Below are positions 1-9,290 of a stretch of DNA of 38,851 nt, one piece after another. The position numbers were made by a program, and so were the translations under genes. This stretch comes from an uncultured Oscillibacter sp. GTDB lineage: Bacteria; Bacillota; Clostridia; Oscillospirales; Oscillospiraceae. Position 1 is the first letter of the stretch, and each line of letters begins with the position of its first letter. The stretch is taken from assembly GCA_950097035.1 (NCBI GenBank), contig CATNDT010000006.1, forward strand, positions 1 to 38,851, written 5' to 3'. Below the pieces are notes generated by a model. The model saw nothing but the letters and a program-made list of their open reading frames with translations, had not been told where the DNA came from and made no database searches.

Positions 1-1840
1 ATGCCGTTTGCGTCTGCTCCGGGTGCGTTTGCCGGTATTGCTCCAATTCCTCCGGGGTCAGGTATCGGCCTTCTTCAATCAACTGCCGCAGCCGTTTTTC
101 AGCGTCAGACCAGGATATAGTGACTTCCGCAGTCTCTTTGTCCTCGCCGTTTTTCTGTATTGTGATGCCAACATCAGGGCGATAATCCACCCATCCCTGT
201 GTCCCATCCGGCAGCTTATGCCCTGCGGCAACACGGCCAAACGCTGCACTGACCGCGCCCACCGTGTCCTCAACGCTCAAATTCTGCTGATAGATTTCAT
301 AAATCCGCAGATTTTGGAAATGAAGCGGCGCTTCAAATCGGAGTTGTGCGTCGATGTCAGCCTGGGTGATCTCCAGGGCTGGGAGCTGTTCCAAGTGGTC
401 GCTCTGGTACTTCTCCAATTCCTCCGGCGTAAGGTAACTGCCCTCCTGGATGAGCTGGCGAATACGTTTTTCCACAGCGGGCCACTTCACCGTAACTTCC
501 GTCCTTGGATGGTAGCGCACCAATCTCAACCCGGTGTCAGGGCGGTAATCAGTGATACCCGATGCGCCATCCAGGAATGTATGATTGCCGCCGGAATATC
601 CATATTCCTGTTTGAGCGCAGCAACCGCGTCTTTGGCAGAAATGTTCCGCTGATACATGGTGAAAATCCGCAGCCTGCCCGAATACTGCCGCAGAATCGT
701 GTCAATTTCTGCCTGGGAAATGGAAGAAGCAGAGGGCGCGTCCGCGCTCTCTGCTTCTCGAATGGTCTCCATCTGCTCCCGCTGGGACGGGATTTCCGGG
801 GGCATAAAACTTAGCTGTAAATCAGCTCCGACATGATAACTTCCTCCGCCTGTGCCTTGCAGGTGTTCATCAGTCCCACCCACTTCATCTGATCGCTGGC
901 TTTCAACTGCTCCGTGGCCCCCGCCGCTTTCGCCAACTGCGGCATCATCCGCTCCAGACGGCTGTTCGCCGCGTCCTCGATCTCCAACAGGTGGCTGAAC
1001 AGGGTCCCGTTCAGCGTCATGCGGTTGAACAGGCCCGGTCGATGCTCCTTCAGATACGTCCGGCGCATCCTCCCGTACTTGCCAAGGTCCCGGTCCGGCT
1101 GCTCCGGCAGGGCCAGATTGGGAATCAGGTAATCTCCCACTTGGGTGTAGGTCAGATTGTTCTCCATGTTCGGCGTTCCTTTCTGCGGATTTTTCCCGCT
1201 CATATTTTTTGATGGTGACTTCGATCTGCCGCAGCACCGTCTCGCTCCCCAGGCTGACCGCCGTACCCAGCTCCGTGATGGTGTCCTGGGTGTTGAAGTC
1301 AAAAATGCTCAGGAAATCCTCATGTTCAAAGTAGTTTTCCGGCTCCAGGCCGCAGCGGGACATGAGGGTGTATGCGATGCTGACGGCGGCGGCGTTTCGG
1401 AACTGCGCTCCGATGTTGAACTCATCATACTCCTCCAAAAAGCTGCCGTCAACGATGCGGAGGATGTCCTGCTGGTGATCGTCCCAATATTCCGCCGCAA
1501 GCTGGGCGGCGATCCTCTCAAACTGTTCCACGAGGTCGTTGCCGGACACGTCAAACCGCTGCTCCAGCGCCGCCGATACCGTGTCCTGATATTCCTCCCG
1601 GTACTTCCACAGCTTGGGCCGGGTTTCCTCTCCGCCGCCGGTGTCAGCCACATCGAACACATAGCGCAGAAAGGGCCTGCTGCCGCTGTTGTCGATGATG
1701 GCGATGCCCGTGGCCCCCCGACGCACATACCGGCGCATCCGCTGATTCCAGAAATCATATTCCGCGCAGGCGGTGGCGTTGGGCCGCTGGGCGTGAATCA
1801 GGAGCTGTTCGGGATATGGATATTTGTATCTTTTATTCAT
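1..1840 (-). CDS. Giant ICE/conjugative-transposon helicase/methylase-type protein, N-terminally truncated and 3'-incomplete (runs off window)
   Basis: Manual minus-strand translation from ATG at 1840 is open to the window edge: MNKRYKYPYPEQLLIHAQRPNATACAEYDFWNQRMRRYVRRGATGIAIID...FMPPEIPSQREQ...YLTPEELEKYQ...YLTPEELEQYR. Absent from the ORF track because no stop lies in the window. Confidence 0.8.
   Translation of the reverse strand, partial: MNKRYKYPYPEQLLIHAQRPNATACAEYDFWNQRMRRYVRRGATGIAIIDNSGSRPFLRYVFDVADTGGGEETRPKLWKYREEYQDTVSAALEQRFDVSGNDLVEQFERIAAQLAAEYWDDHQQDILRIVDGSFLEEYDEFNIGAQFRNAAAVSIAYTLMSRCGLEPENYFEHEDFLSIFDFNTQDTITELGTAVSLGSETVLRQIEVTIKKYEREKSAERNAEHGEQSDLHPSGRLPDSQSGPAGAAGPGPWQVREDAPDVSEGASTGPVQPHDAERDPVQPPVGDRGRGEQPSGADDAAVGESGGGHGAVESQRSDEVGGTDEHLQGTGGGSYHVGADLQLSFMPPEIPSQREQMETIREAESADAPSASSISQAEIDTILRQYSGRLRIFTMYQRNISAKDAVAALKQEYGYSGGNHTFLDGASGITDYRPDTGLRLVRYHPRTEVTVKWPAVEKRIRQLIQEGSYLTPEELEKYQSDHLEQLPALEITQADIDAQLRFEAPLHFQNLRIYEIYQQNLSVEDTVGAVSAAFGRVAAGHKLPDGTQGWVDYRPDVGITIQKNGEDKETAEVTISWSDAEKRLRQLIEEGRYLTPEELEQYRQTHPEQTQTA
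811..1167 (-). CDS. tnpV: TnpV-family transposon-encoded protein, overprinted within the giant ORF
   Basis: MENNLTYTQVGDYLIPNLALPEQ...YLKEHRP...TEQLKASDQMKWVGLMN...ELIYS*. SD GAAAGGAA upstream of ATG at 1167. Aligns with the second TnpV at 5638-6012. Confidence 0.8.
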   Translation of the reverse strand: MENNLTYTQVGDYLIPNLALPEQPDRDLGKYGRMRRTYLKEHRPGLFNRMTLNGTLFSHLLEIEDAANSRLERMMPQLAKAAGATEQLKASDQMKWVGLMNTCKAQAEEVIMSELIYS

Positions 1841-2060
1841 CTTTTTCTTTCCCTGTTAATAGTCTTTGAATTGTTATATTATAAAAATCAGCTATTTGAG
1901 GGAACTGATAAATGCTAGGACGGGATATTCCTTGTTCCCATTTAGATACTGCTGACTTTGAGACGCCACAATACTCTGCAAGTTTCTCTTGTGAGTTTCC
2001 TTTTTTCGTCCGCTCTTCTTTTAACACTTCCGAAATATGTAATTCAATACCCTGTTCCAT
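1833..2060 (-). CDS. XRE-family helix-turn-helix regulator
   Basis: LKEERTKKGNSQEKLAEYCGVSKSAVSKWEQGISRPS is a classic HTH_3 motif; stop overlaps the ATG at 1840. Confidence 0.85.
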   Translation of the reverse strand: MEQGIELHISEVLKEERTKKGNSQEKLAEYCGVSKSAVSKWEQGISRPSIYQFPQIADFYNITIQRLLTGKEKDE

Positions 2061-2346
2061 AGTGGCTCCTTTCTTCGGTACTATAAATTATTTTTAACTA
2101 TGAAATAACTTCATCAATTTCAAAAAAATTGATTTGATAAAAAACGTAACTGTTCAATTAACAAGAAGAAACCAATCAACTTTTTTCAAGGGTTGACAAA
2201 TGATACGATACAGAAGGAGCAGAAACGGGTAGTTACTTTGCAATCTCACCCGCAGTCTGCTCCCATTTTTCAAATAAAAATTTTCATCTGTTCTTATCTG
2301 TCAAAGCCTTAAATTTCAAGTCTAAAAAGCTATGTTTTTCACAACT

Positions 2347-3933
2347 TCATACATATAATTGTGTTCGGCAAACATTAAGATAGATTGCCAAAGTTGCCAG
2401 CAGTATTAGACAAGTAATGCCAAACATTATCATCATTTGGTAATGCGGAAAGATTATACAAAGATACAATGGCGTTAAGCTGCTTGCCATTCCACCTCCA
2501 ACTGTAGCTAAAACTGAAATTGCCCCACCTTTTACCGCATAATACTCACTCGTCCAATCATACTTAGGAAACTTGATATTCAGATAAACACCAAGAACTG
2601 AAATGAAAAAAGCATATACCGTAGGGATAATAAACAACAGTACAGTCTGCATCAAGGAACACGGAATCGCAATTCTGATAAAAATTGCACTAACATATAA
2701 AACAGGAAGTATCACTGTTAAATTTACCGCAATTTTAGAATTGTACACTGTCCTTGCCTGCGTTGGAGCGGAACACATAATCCATCGGTTTTTTCCCTCT
2801 AAAGACAAGGATGCTGCCGTGGTAGAAGTCATAGTCACAAAAATGGCAAGCGCAATCGGCATAATATTTTGAATGATGCTCATGATTCCCATCGTTTCTA
2901 TTTGCTGTCGTAAAGCAGGCGGCATAAAAAATGCTGCCCCAAGTGCTACAACGAAAAGCAGGACAATTCCAATACATGAATTCAAGGCATAAATCGTACA
3001 TGAACTTAATCGGCGAAGCTCCTTTTTATACAATGCCATAAACGGAGATGAAGATTTTAATGTTCCCATTTTATAATCTTTTTTTGCATAATGTGAGAAT
3101 ACCGCTGTATTCAGTCTTTTATAGTAATGAGAAACAATCGTTATGAAAGCAATGCCCAGCAACAGGGAAACAGCGGCAAAGATAACAAAGCTTGCCCAAT
3201 CATTATGTAATAAGGCATTTGTAAAAAGAATAGCAGGCGGATAAAATTTGTTTACCGCTTCTGCCATTGCAACGCCTAAATTAGTTATCTGCGCCTCATC
3301 CATTGATTGTGTTTTTGCGGAAGCAAATACAATCATCAGTACGGCAGCCGTACTCAAAACCAATGAAAAAACATTTTTGTGTCTTGAATGTGATGAAACG
3401 GCAACAATTAGAACACCTAATGATAGAGAAATAATCATAGGAATAATCGGTGTCAAAAATAACGCACCCACTAAAAACAGGTAACTAAAAATCGGCGGAT
3501 GTTCGTATACGACATAGATAATGCTTGACGGCAGCATGGCTATAAAGCCAATTATCAGATTGATGAGATACAGCATCGTTATACGGCTTGTTACGATAGA
3601 AATCGTTCTTACAGGCATGGACATAACCATATCATAATCTTTTAATCCAATAAGAACCCCTGTACTTTTAACGAATGTAAGGGTCAAAGTTGCTAAGGAG
3701 CAGACCACTACCATGAGCGTTGGCAATGCTTTGCTGAGTCCCGCTTCTGCCATGCTGTTGCTGAATTTCACCGTATAGACTACAAGAATAGCAATGGCGG
3801 TAAGTCCTAAAGCACCAACAATCGCAGAACGTTGTTTTTCCTGTTTATCACGAGAATGAATCAATCGGTTAATTCCAAAAAGATTATATAACTGCATCCT
3901 CAAAAGATACTTATACTTGCCTTTCATTTTCAA
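2347..3933 (-). CDS. ABC transporter permease (ABC-2-like, multi-TM)
   Basis: 528 aa with many hydrophobic segments; overlaps the start of the downstream-oriented ATPase gene. Confidence 0.8.
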   Translation of the reverse strand: MKMKGKYKYLLRMQLYNLFGINRLIHSRDKQEKQRSAIVGALGLTAIAILVVYTVKFSNSMAEAGLSKALPTLMVVVCSLATLTLTFVKSTGVLIGLKDYDMVMSMPVRTISIVTSRITMLYLINLIIGFIAMLPSSIIYVVYEHPPIFSYLFLVGALFLTPIIPMIISLSLGVLIVAVSSHSRHKNVFSLVLSTAAVLMIVFASAKTQSMDEAQITNLGVAMAEAVNKFYPPAILFTNALLHNDWASFVIFAAVSLLLGIAFITIVSHYYKRLNTAVFSHYAKKDYKMGTLKSSSPFMALYKKELRRLSSCTIYALNSCIGIVLLFVVALGAAFFMPPALRQQIETMGIMSIIQNIMPIALAIFVTMTSTTAASLSLEGKNRWIMCSAPTQARTVYNSKIAVNLTVILPVLYVSAIFIRIAIPCSLMQTVLLFIIPTVYAFFISVLGVYLNIKFPKYDWTSEYYAVKGGAISVLATVGGGMASSLTPLYLCIIFPHYQMMIMFGITCLILLATLAIYLNVCRTQLYV

Positions 3934-4642
3934 CTACCTCCATGAATACATCTTCAAGACTATGACTTCCTTTGATTTCTTCCATTGTTCCACTTTCTAT
4001 CAATTTACTGTCATTGATGATAGTAACCTTGTCACACAATTTTTCGGCAACCTCAAGTACGTGAGTAGAGAAAAAAATGGCTGTTCCAGCTTCACAAAGT
4101 TCACGCATAATCTTCTTTAAATGAAAAGATGCTTCAGGGTCAAGACCTACAAACGGCTCATCCAACACTAAAAGCTTGGGAGAATGTACAAATGCGCCTA
4201 TTAATGCAAGCTTCTGTTTCATACCATGCGAATAGGAACTGATTAAATCCCCAAGACTGTCCGTTAAATTGAGAACATCCGCATATTTTTGTATTCTTGA
4301 AACTCTTTCTTCGGCAGGAACAGAAAACATATCACACATATAGTTTAAATATTGGATGCCTGTCACATAGTCATATAAGTCGGGATTGTCTGGAATATAA
4401 GCTGTAATAGATTTGCATTTTACAGGCTCGTCCTTTACAGAATGACCGTTTATGAGGATTTCCCCTTCGTCAAAGTCCATTATCCCGACAACTGCACGGA
4501 TTGTTGTTGTTTTCCCCGCACCATTGTGACCAATAAAAGCATGGATTTCTCCTGCTTTCACACTCAAATTCAGACTGTCAACAGCCTTTTTATTTCCAGA
4601 ATAAACTTTAGAATAATTCCTAATTTCTAATACGGCGTCCAT
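3911..4642 (-). CDS. ABC transporter ATP-binding protein
   Basis: Walker A GHNGAGKTTT, signature SYSHGMKQK, Walker B LLVLDEP. Confidence 0.95.
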   Translation of the reverse strand: MDAVLEIRNYSKVYSGNKKAVDSLNLSVKAGEIHAFIGHNGAGKTTTIRAVVGIMDFDEGEILINGHSVKDEPVKCKSITAYIPDNPDLYDYVTGIQYLNYMCDMFSVPAEERVSRIQKYADVLNLTDSLGDLISSYSHGMKQKLALIGAFVHSPKLLVLDEPFVGLDPEASFHLKKIMRELCEAGTAIFFSTHVLEVAEKLCDKVTIINDSKLIESGTMEEIKGSHSLEDVFMEVVENERQV

Positions 4643-4663
4643 TTTATTAGCCTCCTTTGAATT

Positions 4664-4861
4664 TTAGTTTTTGTACTTTTTCACAATTGCCCAGTAAAGG
4701 ATTGCGGGTACAGGGGTAAATAATAGAATAAAATATTTATTTACAACCGAACCAGAACCAGACACTCCAAAGTGTAATGGGATTTCCTGCGGCAATAAAA
4801 AAGTTAGTGCTGCTAATACAACAAAAGTTACAAATGTAATGATGATGCATTTTTTCTTCAT
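4664..4861 (-). CDS. Small DUF1648-like membrane protein
   Basis: 65 aa; LPLHFG-like motif 'PQEIPLHFGVSGSGSVVNKYFILLFTPVPAILYW'. Confidence 0.6.
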   Translation of the reverse strand: MKKKCIIITFVTFVVLAALTFLLPQEIPLHFGVSGSGSVVNKYFILLFTPVPAILYWAIVKKYKN

Positions 4862-4874
4862 AGGTCTTGCCTCC

Positions 4875-4918
4875 TTTTTAATATCATAGTGATAATAATA
4901 TCATAATGATATTAAAAA
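4875..4918. promoter_or_regulatory. Candidate operator: 13-bp inverted repeat tttttaatatcat...atgatattaaaaa enclosing TGATAATAATATCA
   Basis: Perfect 13-bp arms, directly upstream of the DUF1648-ABC operon start (4861, minus). Confidence 0.6.
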
Positions 4919-4962
4919 GTCAAGAAAAATCCCGTCCATCACTGAGGACAGGCGGGAAATTT

Positions 4963-5499
4963 TTAATCCATTTTAGGCGGAGAAATAATAACGCCAATAG
5001 AATGCAGCTTTCTACCCGCTGCCGGTGCGTTGTTTCCATAAGGCTTTATTGCATCTCGAATATTTCTAATTAACATCTCAAGTTCCCCATCTGTTAGATA
5101 AAGAGGGGATAAGGAAAAACCAGATTTATCCTTTACAATGTCTATATCATCCCGTTTACAATAATCTTGGAATAACTTCGCAAAGCCAATGATATATTGC
5201 ATAAACGACTGCATATAGGCTTCACCAGAGTTGCTGTCTAAAATTTCTTTAAAATCTTTTGTCATATCAATATCTATCGCATAAGTCTTTTCTAAAGCAC
5301 CTCTGACTTGCGTTTGATTTACAATTTTTAATACTTTGTCATTTGTCATCCTCTTTAAATAGCGATAAAGCGTTGCGGGCGGAATATCCGAAAAGGTCTC
5401 GGATAAATGTTTAGCGGTAGTTTCCCCACAATTCTGTATTTCCAGAAATAGTTTGCATTTAATCGGGTTCGTCAATACATCCATAATTTTTTTATCCAT
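4963..5499 (-). CDS. Winged-helix transcriptional regulator (ArsR/HTH_20-like)
   Basis: MDKKIMDVLTNPIKCKLFLEIQNCGETTAKHLSETFSDIPPATLYRYLKRM wHTH pattern. Confidence 0.75.
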   Translation of the reverse strand: MDKKIMDVLTNPIKCKLFLEIQNCGETTAKHLSETFSDIPPATLYRYLKRMTNDKVLKIVNQTQVRGALEKTYAIDIDMTKDFKEILDSNSGEAYMQSFMQYIIGFAKLFQDYCKRDDIDIVKDKSGFSLSPLYLTDGELEMLIRNIRDAIKPYGNNAPAAGRKLHSIGVIISPPKMD

Positions 5500-5527
5500 G
5501 CGTATCCCTCCAATAATTCGGTCTATT

Positions 5528-5541
5528 TGATAATATTATCA
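5528..5541. promoter_or_regulatory. Perfect 14-bp palindrome TGATAATATTATCA upstream of the winged-helix regulator
   Basis: Read directly; one mismatch from TGATAATAATATCA at 4890-4903. Confidence 0.6.
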
Positions 5542-5596
5542 TTTTGGTACTATAAATTCAAGAACCTTTCATTGATGATAATCTAAGATAACAAAC

Positions 5597-5634
5597 CTAA
5601 AAGTGGCAAAGTTTTTATACCTTGCCACTTTTAG
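5597..5634 (-). terminator. Hairpin ctaaaagtggcaa-N12-ttgccacttttag just 3' of TnpV
   Basis: Perfect 13-bp arms. Confidence 0.6.
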
Positions 5635-5637
5635 CAC

Positions 5638-6012
5638 TTATACGAAGATTATTTCGTTATTCACAATCCCCCTCGCACACGCCCTTATGTTATTCATTCT
5701 TCCTGTCCATTCTAAGGCGTTTTCTGCCTTTAACTGTTCCGTTATGCCTTGCTCCTGTTTCAAGCCCTCTATGAGCCTTTTAAAGCGTTCCTGCGCCTGC
5801 CTGTCGATGTCGGCAAGGTAGGCGTTGAGCCTGCCGCTTGTGAGAAGATTGATGTATGTAACCTTTCGGTACTTCTTCAGATAGTCCAGATGCCGCTGTC
5901 CCCATGTGCCTATCGGCTGTTCTTTTTCGGCGGGTATGGTTAAGCATGGTATTAAATAATCTCCTTGCCACTCGTATTTGCCGCCTAATTCCTCAAATAA
6001 TGATTTTGCCAT
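5638..6012 (-). CDS. tnpV: TnpV-family transposon-encoded protein (stand-alone copy)
   Basis: GDYLIPCLTIPAEKEQPIGTWGQRHLDYLKKYR...TEQLKAENALEWTGRMNNIRACARGIVNNEIIFV. Confidence 0.75.
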   Translation of the reverse strand: MAKSLFEELGGKYEWQGDYLIPCLTIPAEKEQPIGTWGQRHLDYLKKYRKVTYINLLTSGRLNAYLADIDRQAQERFKRLIEGLKQEQGITEQLKAENALEWTGRMNNIRACARGIVNNEIIFV

Positions 6013-6107
6013 CTTCTAGTTCCTCCAAATAAGATATTCACTCCACATTATTGTGTCTGTTGTCTTAAACGCAATTTTGAGTTTTCTCCTTATCTGGTTT
6101 CACTCAT

Positions 6108-6266
6108 GTTCGATTTTTGAAGAAGATCCTTCCTGGTGACACCATTGAGATTTATGCAGAGTTGGCTTCTGAAAGGGCGGAAAAAGCAATTGCCACATGC
6201 TCGGCCGAAATATATAATCATGGTGAATTAGCGGCGGTTGGTGATGTAACTTTGGCAATGCGCTAA
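6108..6266 (+). pseudogene. C-terminal fragment, possibly hotdog-fold (FabZ/thioesterase-like)
   Basis: VRFLKKILPGDTIEIYAELASERAEKAIATCSAEIYNHGELAAVGDVTLAMR*; no start, 5' part missing. Confidence 0.35.
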
Positions 6267-6292
6267 AAGGGGATTAAGGGGGTATATTGCGC

Positions 6293-6673
6293 TTATAAAA
6301 TAAAGCCGCAGTTGTAACTGAAGGCGCAGGGGGATTTTCGCAGGCACGGCGGCAAGACCCGATGACACCCAGCACCTTCAATTGACGGTTCAAGATGATT
6401 CTGAAGAAGAACGGTCTTCCGGAAAACGGCGGCGTCATCGTCCAGCCCCCGGACGATGGCCCGGAGGATATCCAGCCCTGCCGGTTTTGCGGCAAGGTGG
6501 TGCCGGCGGCCGGAGAAGATTTCATGCCCATTGTCTGGCACCTTGAACGGGTGTCCCTCAAAGGGATGCGGTTTGGAGAATGGTATCCACCGGACCGTTC
6601 CCGTCACAGCTTTTGCCGTAACTACGGTCTGTGCCTCTGCCCCTTTTTGCACCCTTTTTTGTGTTGTCCGCAC
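6293..6673 (-). pseudogene. ParB-like mobile-element protein remnant with internal deletion
   Basis: IPFSKPHPFEGHPFKVPDN joined directly to GHEIFSGRRHHLAAKPAGLDILRAIVRGLDDDAAVFRKTVLLQNHLEPS; recognisable ParB N-terminal pieces with the middle absent. Confidence 0.5.
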
Positions 6674-6686
6674 TATCTGGACCGGT

Positions 6687-7103
6687 TCACCCTCGATTAT
6701 AGCCTTCTTTCATTCTCCAGGCATGTTCACATATCTGCTCAGAGGTCAGTACGATATTAGGGTTTTGCATAAAAAACAGTAATAGGGAAAACTCACAGGG
6801 TCGTAAACTTACAGCCTGTCCCAGGACTCTTACTATATGCCGGGCAGGATCAATAAAAATGTCCTCTACTTGGAAGGCAGCGGATATAGCGGTTCCAGGC
6901 ATGCGGTAATGATTATACTCGGTATATCTCCGCAGATACGCCAAATCCACAATCAGCAGATGGAATATTTGGCTTTCCAGTAGATGGTTGGCGTCTCGCA
7001 CCGTTGGCGAGGGCGTAAGACACAAGTTGTTAGAAGAAAGTGAGGATTGTAAACCAGAAAAAAGGTCATCTGTCAATCCTATTGCCAACACACGGTACTC
7101 CAT
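6687..7103 (-). pseudogene. OmpR-like response regulator remnant (receiver centre deleted, wHTH C-terminus truncated)
   Basis: Begins MEYRVLAIG...LLIVDLAYLR, jumps to RRYTEYNHY...IFIDPARHIVRVLGQAVSLRPCEFSLLLFFMQNPNIVLTSEQICEHAW, stops early. Confidence 0.55.
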
Positions 7104-7175
7104 GTGGATACACCCTCCTTTTCAGGCAATCATCGAAATATAATTTCGACATTTTCTGCGCTGTCATGTATAAGG

Positions 7176-7200
7176 AAAGCGGGGCTTGCCGCCCCGCTTT
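7176..7200 (-). terminator. Rho-independent terminator-like hairpin aaagcggggc-N5-gccccgcttt
   Basis: 10-bp GC-rich stem downstream (minus) of the DUF362 gene. Confidence 0.7.
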
Positions 7201-7251
7201 TACATAGTTTCTGATTTGCAAAAGTTTTCAGTATGCCTATTCGAGAGCCAT

Positions 7252-9290
7252 TTATCTGTCAATGTTCACCAATTGATATTCACGGTTTCCAAGACCAATT
7301 TCCTCGGCGTGTTCCAGGGTATGCAGCCCATTTCGGGATTCAATTCGATTGACCAGGGAAGCCCCGTCCCCATCCTTCTGAGCATACACCAGATCAATGC
7401 ACGCCTGGTCCAGGGCCACCGGGTCGGTGGAGGCCAGGATGCCGATATCGTGGAGGTCCGGCTCCGAAGGGTTGCCGTCACAGTCACAGTCGATGGACAG
7501 CCGGTTCATCACGTTGACATAGACGATACGGTCTCCGTTGCCCAGGTAATCGGAGACGGATTTGCCCGCCTCGGCCATGGACTCGGTAAAGGCGGTTTGG
7601 TCGCCGCCCCAGGGGCTGGTATGGCTCTGACCTCCGGTGTGAATCAGGCATTTTCCCTCCTGGGAACCAAGACCGATGGAGATGTTTTTGATGGCCCCGC
7701 CATAGCCTGCCATCGCGTGGCCTTTGAAGTGAGACAGGACCAGGTAGGAATCGTACTCCCCAAAGTGCTGGCCCACAAGGTTTTCCTTGAGATTCGTTCC
7801 ACCATTGACCGGCAGGGACATGGAGCCGTTTTCGTCCAGGATGACCACATCGGCAATATCGTTAAAGCCGTGGTCCTTCGCCACCTGATAATGCATGGCG
7901 GTGCTGGAACGCTGCCCACCGTAGGCGGTGTTGCATTCCACGATGGTGCCGTCCACCTCCTGGACCACATCCTTGATTAACTCCGGGCGCAGGTAGTTGC
8001 TGGCGGGCGGCTCACCGGTGGAGAGCTTGACCGCCACCTTTCCCGTGGGAGTCCAGTTCAGGGCCTTGTATACCGCCATCAGGCCCTCCGGGGAGATGTC
8101 CGTGGTCATATAGACCTTGGGGCTGTCTCCGTCCTCTGCGGGAGCGGCGGTCTGGTCCTGGTTCAGGTAGCGGTAGAGAATCGCTGCTGTTTGAGCACGG
8201 GTGAGGGGACCGACCGGATCAAAGCGGTTCCCCTCTTTGCCATTGATCACGCCGTTGGCCCTTGCCCAGTCCACAGCCGTCCTGGCATAGGCGGCAATGG
8301 CGGATTCATCCGCGAAGTCCTCTCCGGCGCTGGCGGCAGGACTCCCTGCATACCGCCACAATACCGCCGCCATCTGCTGGCGGGTCACGGGATCATCTGC
8401 TCCAAACGTGCCATTCCCATAGCCGGACATCACACCGTTTGCCGATGCCCAGGACGCCGCACTGGCATAAGCGGACCCGGCGGAAATATCAGAAAACACA
8501 GTGGAAGTTACCGCCGGACTGCCTGCAGCCCGGTACAGCGCGTCCGCCACAGTGGCGCGGGTCATAGCGGTATTGGCATCAAATGTCGTTCCGGTCAGAA
8601 TGCCGTTCTCCCGACACCAATTCGCCGCTTCCGCATACCATGCATCCGATGGAACATCTGAAAAAGTGCCGGAGCCAAGTTGACGGTACTCCTCCTCGGA
8701 AATGCGGTCAAACCACTCTACGCCCGGACGCTCCGGGTTTGTGTTGGCGGCAATGTGGGCAAAAGTGCTGTTGGCGCTGCCGCCATGCCAGTGCTTGACG
8801 CCGGGAGGACAGTAGGCCACATCACCGGGATGCAGCACCTCCACTGGCTGGCCCTCGATCTGGTGATATCCGATACCGTCCGTGGCAATCAAGATCTGCC
8901 CGCCCTCGTGGGTATGCCAGTCATTGATGACGCCCGGCTCAAAGACAACGTAGTGAAGCGAAGGCGCGTCCGCCGCGTTTTCCCCGTCCAGCAGATCGGA
9001 GATATAGACCGGGCCGCTGAAATGGTCGGAGCTGCTGGCCGATGCCACCCGCTGGAACATCACCGGGTTATCCGCTGTCACGCTGCGTCCGGTATATTCC
9101 TCTGCATTCAAGTTGTTGTACTGCTCATCGGTGACAGGCTCGCTCTCGCCGCCTCCGGTATAGTGGGAATCGTAGATCACCACCTGAGAGAACCAGCTGT
9201 CGGGGGCGGCTCCGAAACCGCCGCCGCGGAACAGGCGCTGAGGAGCAGGGTCAGCGTCAGCAGCGCCGCAAGAAGTTTTTTTCGTTTCAT
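7252..9290 (-). CDS. Cupin - SLH(x3) - DUF362 fusion protein; lipoprotein signal peptide is in another frame (frameshift or deletion junction near 9202)
   Basis: Cupin 'WHTHEGGQILIATDG...HPGDVAYCPPGVKHWHGG', three SLH repeats 'FSDVPSDAWYAEAANWCRENGI...', C-terminal DUF362-like. Out-of-frame ATG at 9290 encodes MKRKKLLAALLTLTLLLSAC. Confidence 0.75.

Noticed and set aside
8-814. 268-aa plus-strand ORF
   Set aside because: Antisense to the giant ICE ORF, whose minus-strand translation has family-typical repeats.
1309-1758. 149-aa minus ORF (MISGISGCAG...)
   Set aside because: Wrong frame of the giant ORF; the in-frame translation from 1840 is the coding one.
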